Shown here piece by piece: positions 45,455 through 55,108 of a DNA stretch of 64,000 bases (positions are counted from its first letter, which is position 1; each line of letters opens with the position of its first letter). The notes under the pieces are model-generated. The model was given only the letters and a program-made list of their open reading frames with translations, was not told the DNA's origin and made no database searches. The position numbers and the translations under genes were made by a program. The stretch lies in the NCBI GenBank assembly GCA_049840475.1, contig JASGKX010000003.1, positions 496,001 to 560,000 of the forward strand, read 5' to 3'. Origin of the DNA: JBGVSA01 sp049840475. GTDB taxonomy: Bacteria; Pseudomonadota; Gammaproteobacteria; Burkholderiales; Rhodocyclaceae.

Positions 45455-45643
45455 TCAGACCGATGCCGTGGGGTTGGGGCCTGCGCCCGGTGGGCTGGAA
45501 TAGCCGGGCGAGCGATGCTCGCCGGGGCGCCGAAAGTCGATGTCATCCGCATCGGGTGGGCCCGGAGGGAGCGGCGCGTCACGACGCTTGTCGTTCACGG
45601 TGCGGTCGGCTTCGACCGGGCGATCTGGTGATTCTGTTGGCAT
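45455..45643 (-). CDS. Small proline-rich hypothetical protein
   Basis: 62 residues, starting MPTESPDRPVEADRTVNDKR and ending in Pro/Gly/Ser-rich sequence; probably disordered. AGGAGA 7 bases before the ATG (45643) is the main evidence that it is real. No similarity recognised. Confidence 0.45.
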   Translation of the reverse strand: MPTESPDRPVEADRTVNDKRRDAPLPPGPPDADDIDFRRPGEHRSPGYSSPPGAGPNPTASV

Positions 45644-45944
45644 GGCGGGTCTCCTTGCGTCTCGCGCGCAGCACGGCGTTGTAAAAATTACACGCCGCAT
45701 TTCTCATTTCTACGCATCCAGCCTGCCCGGCTCAACGCACCTTCGCGGCACAAGCCCGATGCAGGCGGCACGCGTGCGTTGCGTGCATTCATTTGCAGAC
45801 ATGCGGTCAGGCAAAGATCGCAAATAGCGTTCCATGTGTGCGACGCAATGCTGATGGCATTGCCGCCAAAAAGACGACCGCCGCATGGCGCGGCGGTCCG
45901 TGGCGAGACGAAGCGGGGGAACGCTTCGTCGATGGGGCGGGGGC
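45644..45944. other. Non-coding stretch upstream of small gene and downstream of cspA-like gene
   Basis: About 300 bases with no convincing gene on either strand. An A/T-rich patch (around 45680-45715) may hold the promoter of the small proline-rich gene. The rest is GC-rich with no clear structure. Confidence 0.4.
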
Positions 45945-46148
45945 TTACTGGGGAATGACGGACGAAGCTTGCAGTCCCTTAGGGCCGCGCGTCGTCTCGA
46001 ATTCGACGGGCTGGCCGTCCTTGAGTGTGCGGAAGCCAGAGCCCTGGATGCAGGAGTAGTGGACGAAAAGATCTTCGCCGCCGCCTTCAGGCTGAATGAA
46101 ACCGAAACCCTTCGATTCGTTGAACCACTTCACAGTACCTTTTGCCAC
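45945..46148 (-). CDS. Cold-shock protein (CspA family)
   Basis: 67 residues, single OB-fold. RNA-binding motifs KGFGFI (RNP1) and DLFVHY (RNP2, usually VFVHF) are present: AKGTVKWFNESKGFGFIQPE. It starts with GTG (46146-46148), supported by AGGAGA 7 bases upstream; no nearby ATG would keep the fold. It binds single-stranded RNA as a chaperone. The upstream untranslated region up to the divergent OmpA gene is long (about 290 bases), as usual for cold-shock genes. Confidence 0.93.
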   Translation of the reverse strand: MAKGTVKWFNESKGFGFIQPEGGGEDLFVHYSCIQGSGFRTLKDGQPVEFETTRGPKGLQASSVIPQ

Positions 46149-46436
46149 GTTATCTCTCCTGACTGACTTGAATGAGTGCTCTGGCACGCCGCAACGTCGC
46201 CGTCTTGCACAGTCATGATGGAAACATGTCGTAGCCACGTGATCTGTCGGACGCTGCCCGACACGCTCAATCGTCAACGTGATCGACAATATGCCGGCGT
46301 GCCGGGCGAACAATGCAAGACCCGTTCCGGGGAGCCTATGCCCCTGAGGGCATGAGTCTTGATCTCGTCTGAATGCCCCCGCGCGACTCGATGGCAGTAT
46401 CCATGGCTGCCCGGAAACAACTGAAGGAATCCACAC

Positions 46437-47099
46437 ATGCAAGGAATCAAGATCATCTCCGGCCTGCTGGCCTGTTCGCTTTTGCTGGGTGCGTGTGCAT
46501 CCATGACTGAAACTCAACAGGACACCGCCAAGGGCGCGGCCATCGGCGCCACGGCGGGCGCGGTCGTGGGTGCCATCGCCAATGGCGGCAAGCCGGCCAA
46601 GGGCGCGGCGGTGGGCGCAGCCATCGGTGCGGCGGGCGGCGCGGTCATCGGCAACGTCTGGTCCAAGAAGATGCAGGAACAACGCCAGCAGATGGAGCAG
46701 GCCACGCGCGGCACCGGTGTTGAGGTCACGCAGACCGCCAACAATGAACTCAAGCTGGAAATCCCCAGCGACATCTCGTTCGATTCGAGCAGCGCGGCCA
46801 TCAAGCCGCAGATGCGCCCGATCCTCGACCGCTTTGCGCAGACGCTGCGCGACAACCCGGTGACCCGCGTTCGCATCATTGGTCATACCGACAGCAGCGG
46901 CTCGGACGCCATCAACAACCCGCTGTCGGTCAACCGTGCAACGTCCGCACGCGACTACCTTGCCGATCGTGGCGTGGCCGCTGGCCGCATCGCGGTCGAC
47001 GGTCGCGGTTCGCGCGAACCGATTGCCGACAACAGCAGCACCTCTGGTCGCACCAAGAACCGTCGCATCGAAATTTTCGTCGCGGAACAACAAGGCTGA
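46437..47099 (+). CDS. OmpA family lipoprotein with glycine zipper
   Basis: 220 residues. Lipoprotein signal MQGIKIISGLLACSLLLGAC with Cys20, then a Gly/Ala-rich glycine-zipper segment (AAIGATAGAVVGAIANGG and AAVGAAIGAAGGAVIG, about 34-72), and an OmpA peptidoglycan-binding domain with FDSSSAAIKPQM, GHTDSSGSDAINNPLSVNRA and KNRRIEIFV. It anchors the outer membrane to peptidoglycan. AAGGAA lies 8 bases before the ATG. Strong terminator follows. Confidence 0.93.
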   Translation: MQGIKIISGLLACSLLLGACASMTETQQDTAKGAAIGATAGAVVGAIANGGKPAKGAAVGAAIGAAGGAVIGNVWSKKMQEQRQQMEQATRGTGVEVTQTANNELKLEIPSDISFDSSSAAIKPQMRPILDRFAQTLRDNPVTRVRIIGHTDSSGSDAINNPLSVNRATSARDYLADRGVAAGRIAVDGRGSREPIADNSSTSGRTKNRRIEIFVAEQQG

Positions 47100-47126
47100 G
47101 TGCGTCGACAACTGCTACCAAAGCAG

Positions 47127-47164
47127 AACAAAAACGGCACCGTTTTGCGGTGCCGTTTTTGTTT
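47127..47164. terminator. Strong bidirectional terminator
   Basis: AACAAAAACGGCACCG and its exact complement CGGTGCCGTTTTTGTT flank a 5-base loop, giving a 16-bp stem. It separates the convergent OmpA lipoprotein and PAS-chemoreceptor genes. Confidence 0.92.
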
Positions 47165-47197
47165 GGGCGCGGACTTCGCGTGTGCCGGAGAGTGTAT

Positions 47198-48523
47198 TCA
47201 GGCGGCCAGCGCTCTGATCGCCGAGAACTCGCGCACGACGCGCACGACTTCCTTGGCGCCCTGGCTGATGTTGACAATCGCCGTGCCGGCCTGCATGGCC
47301 AGATCCACGCCATGCCGCGCCTGTTCCACGCAGGCCTCCATGCCATCGATGACAGAGCGTGTTTCTTTCTGCACGCTCGCCGCCATGCCGGCGATTTCGG
47401 TCGTCGACGCCGCCGTCCGCTCCGCGAGCTTGCGGACTTCGTCGGCAACGACTGCAAAACCCCGTCCTTGATCGCCCGCACGCGCGGCTTCGATTGCGGC
47501 ATTCAGCGCAAGCAGGTTGGTCTGGTCGGCAATGTCGCGGATGGTGCCGACGATGTTGCCGATGCGGGACGACTGTTGCGCCAGGTCTTCCATGAGGCGC
47601 GAGGCGGTGTGCACTTTTTCGGCGATCTGGCGCATCTCGTTGCAGGCGTGCTGGATCACCTCTCTGCCGCGCTCGGACACCGTGTCCGTCTGCTCCGAGA
47701 TGCGATACGCCTGCTGTGCATTGGCCGCGTCGGTTTCGCGCTCAAGCATGCGCGCGGTCACGTCGTTGGCGAACTTCACCACTCGACACAGCTTGCCGTT
47801 GTCGTCGAACACGGGGTTGTAGCTGGCCTCCATGCCGAGCACGCGACCGCCCTTGCCGACGCGACGATATTCGCCAGTCGTGAACTCACCGCGATTGAGC
47901 GCGCACCAGAATTCCGCGTACTCGGCGCTGGCGGCGTGGGCTGGCTCACAGAACATGCGGTGATGCTGTCCGCGAATCTCTTCGATGCGGTATCCCGTGG
48001 TGCGCAGAAAATTGTCGTTGGCCGAAATCACCGTACCGTCGGGATTGAATTCGACGACTGCTGTTGACTTGTCCAATGCGGTCAGGCGCGCGCGCATGTC
48101 GAGCTCGGCTTCGATGCGGGCGGTAATGTCGTGCGCAAACTTGATGACCCGGACGACACGGCCTTGCGCGTCGGTGACAGGGTTGTAGCTGGCCTGCATC
48201 CAGATTGCCCGGCCGTCGCATGCGATTCGCCGGAACTGGCCGCAGATGAATTCACCGCCACCCAGGCGTCGCCAGAATGCACGGTACTCTTCGGTCGCGG
48301 CCAGGGCCGCATCGCACAACATGCGGTGATGCTGGCCACGCAACGCGTCGAATGAATAACCGGTGATGCGCAGAGAGTTCTCATTGGCTTCGAGAATTCT
48401 GCCTTGCGGATCGAATTCAATGACGGCAGCCGAGCGATGTAGCGCGCTGAGCATGGCGGCATGGTCCGGAGCCTTCTGCTGCGCATCGCACGTGACACCT
48501 TTGCGTCTGAGTGCCTTGAACAT
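47198..48523 (-). CDS. Soluble chemoreceptor with two PAS domains (BdlA-like)
   Basis: 441 residues with no membrane segment. Two tandem PAS domains (about 25-140 and 147-262) share the pattern GRILEANENSLRITGYSFDA / GTVISANDNFLRTTGYRIEE and GQHHRM after each, then a chemoreceptor signalling domain with DIADQTNLLALNAAIEAARA. The layout is like BdlA, which senses redox or energy state for biofilm dispersal. The end lacks a CheR-binding pentapeptide. The start at 48523 has GAGGGGGA before it. No che genes are adjacent. Confidence 0.9.
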   Translation of the reverse strand: MFKALRRKGVTCDAQQKAPDHAAMLSALHRSAAVIEFDPQGRILEANENSLRITGYSFDALRGQHHRMLCDAALAATEEYRAFWRRLGGGEFICGQFRRIACDGRAIWMQASYNPVTDAQGRVVRVIKFAHDITARIEAELDMRARLTALDKSTAVVEFNPDGTVISANDNFLRTTGYRIEEIRGQHHRMFCEPAHAASAEYAEFWCALNRGEFTTGEYRRVGKGGRVLGMEASYNPVFDDNGKLCRVVKFANDVTARMLERETDAANAQQAYRISEQTDTVSERGREVIQHACNEMRQIAEKVHTASRLMEDLAQQSSRIGNIVGTIRDIADQTNLLALNAAIEAARAGDQGRGFAVVADEVRKLAERTAASTTEIAGMAASVQKETRSVIDGMEACVEQARHGVDLAMQAGTAIVNISQGAKEVVRVVREFSAIRALAA

Positions 48524-48740
48524 GACGGGTCCCCCTCTGCGGCTTGTGTTGTTTTCGTGGCTGGCGAATGACCGATCGGGCAAATGCGGCGCCGCGCCGG
48601 CCTCCCTGTCTTGCGACATGCGTTCCATGACCGTTCCTCATGGTTGCGCATCCACGCTGTAACGGCGCGACGCGCGCTGTCTGCGCTGTACCAAAGGGCA
48701 AAGGGGGAAGGTCGCCCGCCGTGCGTGACGAGCGCTGGAT

Positions 48741-50327
48741 TCAGTGCGAAGGGGATGAGTGCAGCGCGTCCATTGCGGCGTCGATGCGCAGGCGGGCTTC
48801 ACCTCGCAGGTATTTCGGCAAATGCAATCCAAGGCGCGTGCGGCGCCACAGTACGTCGTCAGCGCTGCGTGCCCATTCCTGGGTGACGAGGTAGCGCAGT
48901 TCCGCTTCGCGCAGGCCAGGGACGATTTCTGCCCCCAGGTCATTCATCGACATCGCGTCTCCCATCCAGCGTGTGGCCCGGCTGCCATAACAACGCGCAG
49001 CGCGACGTACCAGCGCAGGGTCGAGCGCGGGGTAATGCGCCTGCAGGGCGCTGACAAAGTCGATGAACGTGCGGCGCGGATTGTCGCCGGGTTTTGTCCA
49101 TTGCGACAGATCGCCGCCCGGTAGTGGCGTGTCGGCGGTCCATGCCGGACCGCCACGGCCCAATCGCTTGATGATGCGTTCGCAGGCCTCTTCGGCCAGC
49201 TTGCGGAAGGTGGTGAGCTTGCCGCCCCATACCGACAGCAAGGGCGCGGCGCTGTGATCCTCTTCGAGCAGGTAGCCGCGCGTGACTGACGCGGGGTTGC
49301 GCGCATGGTCGTCCAACAGCGGACGCACTCCGGCAAAGCGCCACACGACGTCCGCAGCCGTCACCGGTTGGCGCAGATAGCGAGAAGCCTGCGCGCAGAG
49401 GTAGTGCACTTCGGCGTCGGTCGGTTCGACACGGTCGGGCGATTGTTGATGCTCCACGTCGGTGGTGCCGATGAGCGTAAAGTCGTCCTCCCACGGCAGC
49501 ACAAACAAAATCCTGCGGTCGCTGTTCTGGAAAATGAACGCGCCGTCGTAGGCGTACTCCCGCCGCACCACGATGTGGCTACCGCGAACCAGGCGCAGGT
49601 TGCGTCGCACATCTACGCCGGGAGCGCAGTCGCGCAAAAAGCTGTCCGCCCACGGCCCGCATGCGTTGACCAGCATGCGAGCCTGCACCCATGTTCGGGT
49701 GCCATCGGGCAGCGCCAGTTGAAGCGACCATTCATGCGTACCGCGATCGGCGCGCGCACACGGGGTACGTACCAGGATGCGCGCACCGCGATCGGCCGCG
49801 TCGCGCGCGTTGAGCACCACCAGCCGCGCATCGTTGACCTGCACGTCGTAATAGCTGAAACCCCTTACGCAATCGGCGGACAGTGCTTCGCCCGCAGGGT
49901 CGTGTCGCAGGTTGACGGCGGCAGAGTCGGCCAGCACGGTGCGAGGCGCGAGGTGGTCGTACAGATACAGGCCGGTACGGATAAGCCATGCCGGGCGCAT
50001 CGCGGGGTTGTGCGGCATGACAAAGCGCAGCGGCCGCATGATGTGCGGCGCGCATCGCAGGAGCACTTCGCGCTCGCGCAGCGCTTTGCGCACAAGGTTG
50101 AATTCACCGTACTCGAGGTAGCGCAGGCCACCGTGGATCAGCTTGGATGAGTTCGAAGAGGTGTGCTGTGCGAGATCGTCTTTCTCGCACATGAGCACGG
50201 ACAGGCCGCGTCCGGCCAGATCGCGTGCAATGCCGGCACCGTTGATGCCGCCGCCAACGACAACGACGTCGAATATCTCGCGGGTGGACGCTGCCATATC
50301 GGCAGACAACGCAGGTTTCGCATTCAA
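48741..50327 (-). CDS. glpD: Aerobic glycerol-3-phosphate dehydrogenase GlpD
   Basis: 528 residues from TTG; flavoprotein oxidising glycerol-3-phosphate at the membrane and passing electrons to quinone. FAD motif VVVGGGINGAGIARDLAGRG (about 22-41), HTSSNSSKLIHGGLRYLEYG, GPWADSF, and the C-terminal domain with LPGGDLSQW and LRYLVTQEWARSADDVLWRR. The TTG at 50325-50327 is chosen because GGAGGT lies 7 bases before it; ATG 50297 and ATG 50342 have no ribosome site. No glpF/K/R neighbours. Confidence 0.93.
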   Translation of the reverse strand: MNAKPALSADMAASTREIFDVVVVGGGINGAGIARDLAGRGLSVLMCEKDDLAQHTSSNSSKLIHGGLRYLEYGEFNLVRKALREREVLLRCAPHIMRPLRFVMPHNPAMRPAWLIRTGLYLYDHLAPRTVLADSAAVNLRHDPAGEALSADCVRGFSYYDVQVNDARLVVLNARDAADRGARILVRTPCARADRGTHEWSLQLALPDGTRTWVQARMLVNACGPWADSFLRDCAPGVDVRRNLRLVRGSHIVVRREYAYDGAFIFQNSDRRILFVLPWEDDFTLIGTTDVEHQQSPDRVEPTDAEVHYLCAQASRYLRQPVTAADVVWRFAGVRPLLDDHARNPASVTRGYLLEEDHSAAPLLSVWGGKLTTFRKLAEEACERIIKRLGRGGPAWTADTPLPGGDLSQWTKPGDNPRRTFIDFVSALQAHYPALDPALVRRAARCYGSRATRWMGDAMSMNDLGAEIVPGLREAELRYLVTQEWARSADDVLWRRTRLGLHLPKYLRGEARLRIDAAMDALHSSPSH

Positions 50328-50560
50328 GGCGGCGACCTCCATCAATGCGTGCGCGGGGGCATGCCAAGGCACGCGCCAAACGGAATGCCTCGCGCCCAGG
50401 TCGCGACGAACACGACACGACGATGATAGATCAGCCTGCTGAAGCGGGGGGAGAGGGGAGAACCGCAGGGCGCCCACGGACGGGGCGGAGGTGAAACGGG
50501 AGCAACCGATTTACAGAGAGGCGGTGCGCGCCGGCGGGGCCGCCGCGCACCGTTTGCGAC

Positions 50561-50971
50561 TTACGCCGCAGCGTCCTTCAGCTTCTTCAGTGCGCGAGCC
50601 TTGATGCGCACCGAAGCGGGCTTGGCGTCGAACCAACGCTCTTCACCCGTGAACGGGTCCTTGCCGAAGCGCTTCTTCTTGGCCGGGATCTGCTGCACGC
50701 CGATCTTGAGCAGACCGGGCAGGGTGAATTCGCCAACGCCCTTCTTGTGGACGGAGCCGAGAATGGTGGCTTCCAGCGCGGCAAGCACGGCCTTCACAGC
50801 CTTCGGCTCAACGCCGGCCTGGGTCGCCAGGTGAGTTGCCAGAGCGGCCTTGGTGAAACCGTCCTTGACGGGCTTGATCGCCGCCACGGTGGTTGCCTTG
50901 GCTGCCGCCGGAGCCGCCTTGGTGGCCTTCTTCGCCACCGGTGCCTTTACTGCCTTCTTTGCCGTTGCCAT
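50561..50971 (-). CDS. HU family DNA-binding protein with Lys/Ala-rich tail
   Basis: 136 residues. The N-terminal 35 residues are Lys/Ala/Pro-rich (AKKAVKAPVAKKATKAAPAA), like histone H1 tails, and the rest is a HU fold: GFTKAALATHLATQAGVE, EFTLPGLLKIGVQQ and FGKDPFTGEERWFDAKPASV. Tailed HU proteins of this type occur in betaproteobacteria and compact the nucleoid. Only one gene on this strand, with about 300 bases of non-coding DNA upstream, presumably its promoter. Confidence 0.92.
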   Translation of the reverse strand: MATAKKAVKAPVAKKATKAAPAAAKATTVAAIKPVKDGFTKAALATHLATQAGVEPKAVKAVLAALEATILGSVHKKGVGEFTLPGLLKIGVQQIPAKKKRFGKDPFTGEERWFDAKPASVRIKARALKKLKDAAA

Positions 50972-51278
50972 AAATGTCCTGATCGAAAGGAAAAGTAAAA
51001 AACAGCTGTCTCCGAATGATTGTCAGTAACCGGAGCGCATCCGTGCCAAGCGTGGTCACGCAGGGCCGATTCTAACGGTGATCCTTGTGCGCCTGACAAG
51101 CGGTTTATGCGTGTATGGCGCGCTTTCTGCCACTAATCATGATGCGTTTGCGCAACACCAGACATCACGCGAGGGGGCATACGTCCCCCGCGCAACGATA
51201 GGGCGGGGTCCGCCAGCGCGAAAATGCGCCCCGCCAGTCGCGGCATCGGTGCGACGAGCGGCAGCGCGCGGCGACCGT
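50972..51278. other. Intergenic region upstream of the HU gene
   Basis: About 307 bases with no gene supported. It must contain the HU promoter on the minus strand and the 3' end of the ohr transcript. No clear repeat, terminator or riboswitch seen. Confidence 0.4.
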
Positions 51279-51707
51279 TCAGACCGCAACGTTGAGCGTC
51301 ACGTTGACATTGTTGCGGGTGGCATTGGAGTACGGGCAGACCTTGTGGGCCGCATCCACCAGCGCACGCGCTTGCCCGCTGTCCATGCCCGGCAGGTTGA
51401 TCGTCAGTTCAACCTGGATACCGAAACCGCCGGGAATCTCACCGATTCCCACCGCACCGTCGATCGATGCGCTATCGGGAACAGGCACTTTCTGCTGGCG
51501 TGCGACGAACTTCAGCGCACCGAGGAAACACGCCGAATAACCGGCGGCGAAGAGTTGTTCTGGATTGGTCGCGGCGCCGCCACCTCCGCCCATTTCTTTC
51601 GGCACGGCGAGCTTCGCCTGGAGTACGCCATCCGAAGACTTCACGCTGCCGTCGCGGCCGCCAGTGGCTGTCGCGTGCGCGGTGTAGAGCACCTTTTCGA
51701 TCTTCAT
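51279..51707 (-). CDS. ohr: Organic hydroperoxide resistance protein Ohr
   Basis: 142 residues, exactly family length. The two redox Cys are in GYSACFLGAL (about 60) and KVCPYSNATRNN (about 125), and the OsmC-fold start reads MKIEKVLYTAHATATGGRDG. Reduces organic peroxides using lipoyl proteins. GAGGAAAC precedes the ATG. No OhrR gene is adjacent, so control must come from elsewhere. Confidence 0.95.
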   Translation of the reverse strand: MKIEKVLYTAHATATGGRDGSVKSSDGVLQAKLAVPKEMGGGGGAATNPEQLFAAGYSACFLGALKFVARQQKVPVPDSASIDGAVGIGEIPGGFGIQVELTINLPGMDSGQARALVDAAHKVCPYSNATRNNVNVTLNVAV

Positions 51708-51902
51708 GTCCGTTTCCTCGTGTGAGTTGGCGATGAGCCGGCCGGGCAATGCGGCCGAAATCCAGTGTAGGCGACACCGGTGGATTCGGCCTTCAGCGAA
51801 TGGGGCGTCGCGCTTAGGGTGAAGACGTATGCGAGGAAAGCACCTACGAGTGTGGCGCCGTGTGCGATGCCACCCACGTTGTCGGTGGCATCGCGGATGA
51901 GA

Positions 51903-53948
51903 TCAAGACTCCGGAACGTTGCGTTCCAGTTCTTCCAGCCACACCGTCGCATCGCCATCCGACGGTGCACGCCAGTCGCCCCGCGGCGACAGCGAGCCAC
52001 CGGCCACCACTTTGGGCCCGTTCGGCATGGCAGAACGCTTGTACTGAGAGAATCCGAAAAAGCGACGCAGGAACACCTGCATCCAGTGTCGGACATCGCC
52101 TAGTGAATACGCATTGCGCACGTCCTCCGGGAACCCCGGCGGCCACGCGCCGCGTGTGGCGTCCCCCCACGCATGCGTCGCAAGAAAGGCAATCTTGGAT
52201 GGCCGCATACCGTGGCGCAGCACATGGAAGAGCGTGAAGTCCTGCAACTCGTATGGTCCGATCTTGGCCTGAGTGCTCTGTGGTTTTTCACCTTCGGCCA
52301 CCGGCACGAGTTCGGGCGAGATTTCGTGGTCGAGCACGTTCAACAGGGTCTGGCTGGCTGCGTCGTCGAACTGACCGGACGCCACCACCCAGCGGACGAC
52401 ATGCTGGATCAGCGTCTTGGGCAGCCCGGCGTTCACGTTGTAGTGAGCCATCTGATCGCCCACGCCATACGTGCACCAACCCAGCGCGAGTTCCGACAGG
52501 TCACCCGTGCCGATGACGATTGCATCGTTCTGGCCTGCCAGCCGGAACAGGTAATCCGTGCGCAACCCGGCCTGCACGTTCTCGAATGGCAGATCGTAGA
52601 CAGGCTCACCGCGTGAATAAGGGTGGTCCATGTCATCGAGCATCTGCCGCGCAGCGGGGCGAATGTCGATTTCGTGCGCTGACACGCCGAGCGCGTTCAT
52701 CAGACTGTGTGCGCTTTCGCGCGAACGTTCGCCGGTCGCAAAACCGGGCAACGTATACGCCAGAACGTCTTTGCGCGACCAGCCCAACCGGTCGGCTGCA
52801 CGCACCGCCACGATCAGTGCATGCGTGGAATCCAGCCCGCCCGATACGCCAATCACCATGCGCTTGACGTTGATCGCCCGCAGCCGCTGCACCAGCCCGG
52901 ACACCTGGATGTTGTACGCCTCGTAACAGTCCTGCGCGAGCCGGTCCGGCTGAGATGGCACAAAGGGGAAGCGATCCACCTCGCGCTCCAGCCCGATGTC
53001 GCCACGCGGCGGTTCCAGCGTGAACTCGGCCACGCGATAGTCGACCGGGTTGACATCCAGGGCGCGGCGATTGTCGTCGAACGTGCCCATGCGCATGCGT
53101 TCCTGCCGAAGCGTGCCGAGGTTGACGTCGGCGAACGCAATGCGCTCCGCATCGGGGAAGCGATCGCTCTGCGCGAGCAGCTTGCCGTTTTCGTAGATTG
53201 CCGTCTGGCCGTCCCATGCCAGATCGGTGGTCGACTCTCCCACGCCGGCCGCCGCATACAGGTACGCGGCAATGCAGCGGGCCGATTGCGACTGGCACAG
53301 CAGATGGCGTGTATCGGCCTTGCCGATGGTGATGTTGCTCGCCGACAGGTTGGCCAGCACCAGCGCACCGGCCAGCGAGGCGCGCGCGCTGGGGGGCGAG
53401 GGGAGCCACAAGTCTTCGCAGATCTCGGCGTGCACCACCAGATCGGGTACGTCTTGCGCGGCGAACAATAGATCGGTGCCGAAGGGCACCGCCACACCGC
53501 CAATGACGATGGCCTCGCCTTCAATGCCGGCGCCGGAGGCAAAATGGCGGCGCTCGTAGAACTCGCGATAGTTCGGCAGGTAAGTCTTGGGGACGACGCC
53601 CAGCAGGCGTCCGCGATGAATCGCGACGGCCGTGTTGTACAGGCGGTGACCGTGGCGCAGCGGCGCGCCGACCAGGATCAGCGGCAGCAGGTCGCGCGAG
53701 GCTTCGGCAAGCTGGACAAGCGCCGCTTCGACCGCGTCGAGCAGCACGTCCTGCAGCAGCAGGTCGTCAATGGCGTAGCCCGACAGGCACAGCTCCGGAA
53801 ACACGGCCACGGCCGCACCTCGCTCGCTGCATTCGCGCGCGACGGCAATGATCGTGTCGGCATTGGTGTGCGGCCGTGCCAACGCACAAGGCACGGTACA
53901 GGTAGCCACGCGGGCAAAACCGTGACGATAGATCGAGCGAAAATCCAC
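51903..53948 (-). CDS. nadE: Glutamine-dependent NAD+ synthetase NadE
   Basis: 681 residues, the glutaminase-containing form. N-terminal nitrilase-like domain (about 1-310) with catalytic Glu in FPELCLSGYA, Lys in VPKTYLPNYREFYE and Cys in HAEICEDLWLP; then the synthetase domain with P-loop VIGVSGGLDSTHAL (about 360-375) and later GTGDLSELALGWCTYG. Makes NAD+ from NaAD with ammonia channelled from glutamine. Single gene, with no NAD-pathway neighbours. Confidence 0.95.
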   Translation of the reverse strand: MDFRSIYRHGFARVATCTVPCALARPHTNADTIIAVARECSERGAAVAVFPELCLSGYAIDDLLLQDVLLDAVEAALVQLAEASRDLLPLILVGAPLRHGHRLYNTAVAIHRGRLLGVVPKTYLPNYREFYERRHFASGAGIEGEAIVIGGVAVPFGTDLLFAAQDVPDLVVHAEICEDLWLPSPPSARASLAGALVLANLSASNITIGKADTRHLLCQSQSARCIAAYLYAAAGVGESTTDLAWDGQTAIYENGKLLAQSDRFPDAERIAFADVNLGTLRQERMRMGTFDDNRRALDVNPVDYRVAEFTLEPPRGDIGLEREVDRFPFVPSQPDRLAQDCYEAYNIQVSGLVQRLRAINVKRMVIGVSGGLDSTHALIVAVRAADRLGWSRKDVLAYTLPGFATGERSRESAHSLMNALGVSAHEIDIRPAARQMLDDMDHPYSRGEPVYDLPFENVQAGLRTDYLFRLAGQNDAIVIGTGDLSELALGWCTYGVGDQMAHYNVNAGLPKTLIQHVVRWVVASGQFDDAASQTLLNVLDHEISPELVPVAEGEKPQSTQAKIGPYELQDFTLFHVLRHGMRPSKIAFLATHAWGDATRGAWPPGFPEDVRNAYSLGDVRHWMQVFLRRFFGFSQYKRSAMPNGPKVVAGGSLSPRGDWRAPSDGDATVWLEELERNVPES

Positions 53949-54211
53949 GTATCAGTCCTCAGACGCCCCGCTGAGGCGGGACTCAAGCCGGCATGTTACC
54001 GCGTGTGGCGGCTGGCGGTGCGCTGCCCGGACCACGCGCATCGACACGGTATCGACCGCCACCGCACGACGACATCGAAATCGCATGATGCCGGTAGGCT
54101 ACGTGGAGCAGGCTGCCTGCCTGCGCACGTCGGAAGTCATATGGCCCGTGTCGGCACGGTTGTCCATGCGCCGAACAACGCCGCAGCGGGCCTCCCCGGC
54201 GCCGCAGCGTG

Positions 54212-54718
54212 TCAGTGCACGGATCGATTCAGTTCTCTGGCCATATCGAGGTGCATCCGCACCGGCGCAATCGTGCGGCTGGCAAATGCCTTGAGGTCGG
54301 CGTCGTCACCGTTGCGCGATTCCTTGATGAGCAGATTGATCGTCTCCTCGTGGGCCATGACACCGAGCTTGTCCGAATAGAGCTTGTCGAAGTCCTTGCC
54401 GCTGGCGGCCTTCAGCAGCCCCAGCAATCTGGCCTGATCGTCCGACACCGATTGTGGCAGGGTGCCACCCTTGGCCGAGACCAGACTGCTCAGTTCCTGA
54501 TTGACCTTGTTGTGGTCCTCGACCATGTGTGCGGCAAATGCCTTGACTGTCGGGTCGTCGCTCTGCGTCTCGGCGATCTGGCCGGCCTGCACTTCGGTCA
54601 TGCCAGCCTGCGCGGCCTTGGTGACGAATTCCTCGTCGTTCGTGGACAGGCCAGCCGCAGTGGCGGTGGCCAACGCACTCGTTGTTGCGGCAGCCATAAC
54701 GATGTGTCTGAGCTTCAT
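54212..54718 (-). CDS. DUF4142 periplasmic protein
   Basis: 168 residues with a signal peptide (MKLRHIVMAAATTSALATAT, cut near residue 22) and a helical bundle: FVTKAAQAGMTEVQAGQIAE, AAHMVEDHNKVNQELSSL. DUF4142 is ferritin-like in fold and often found near stress genes; function unknown. GAGGAGA lies before the ATG. A 40-residue gene lies 92 bases upstream on the same strand. Confidence 0.88.
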   Translation of the reverse strand: MKLRHIVMAAATTSALATATAAGLSTNDEEFVTKAAQAGMTEVQAGQIAETQSDDPTVKAFAAHMVEDHNKVNQELSSLVSAKGGTLPQSVSDDQARLLGLLKAASGKDFDKLYSDKLGVMAHEETINLLIKESRNGDDADLKAFASRTIAPVRMHLDMARELNRSVH

Positions 54719-54810
54719 GTGCGTCTCCTCACGATGTCAGCACGCGTGATCGGAGTCGGTCGCGGGGTTTCCTTTTTACGGCCGAGGTGCGATGAATCAG
54801 GCTGGTTTTC

Positions 54811-54933
54811 TCAGTCGCGCGCGTTCTGGTGCGTACCGGGAACGTCAGCCTGCTGTCGGGTCTTATCGGCGCGGGGCGGATAGACCATGCCCTTGAGGGA
54901 GTTCTGCGCGCGCATCTCGGTTGGTTCACTCAT
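54811..54933 (-). CDS. Small 40-residue hypothetical protein
   Basis: Starts MSEPTEMRAQNSLKGMVYPP and ends ADVPGTHQNARD; charged, no hydrophobic helix. GGAGAG precedes the ATG at a good distance (about 7 bases). Upstream of and co-directional with the DUF4142 gene. No family recognised; the ribosome site is the main support. Confidence 0.4.
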   Translation of the reverse strand: MSEPTEMRAQNSLKGMVYPPRADKTRQQADVPGTHQNARD

Positions 54934-55108
54934 GGCAGCTCTCCGTTGCGTGGTGTTGTCACGCTGCGTGGCTGTGCGGGCCGTGTTCTGGCACCCGCAA
55001 CGCGCGCACCATTTACCTCTTCGGGCATTGACCTGACTGTACGCGCTTCCTATACCGCCAGACAGTGCGGACTTTCTACGACTACACGGCACAGAAGGTG
55101 AGGCAACC

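Noticed and set aside
46149..46436. A riboswitch in the long cold-shock gene leader
   Set aside because: Long leaders are usual for csp genes; I see no conserved motif beyond the ribosome site.
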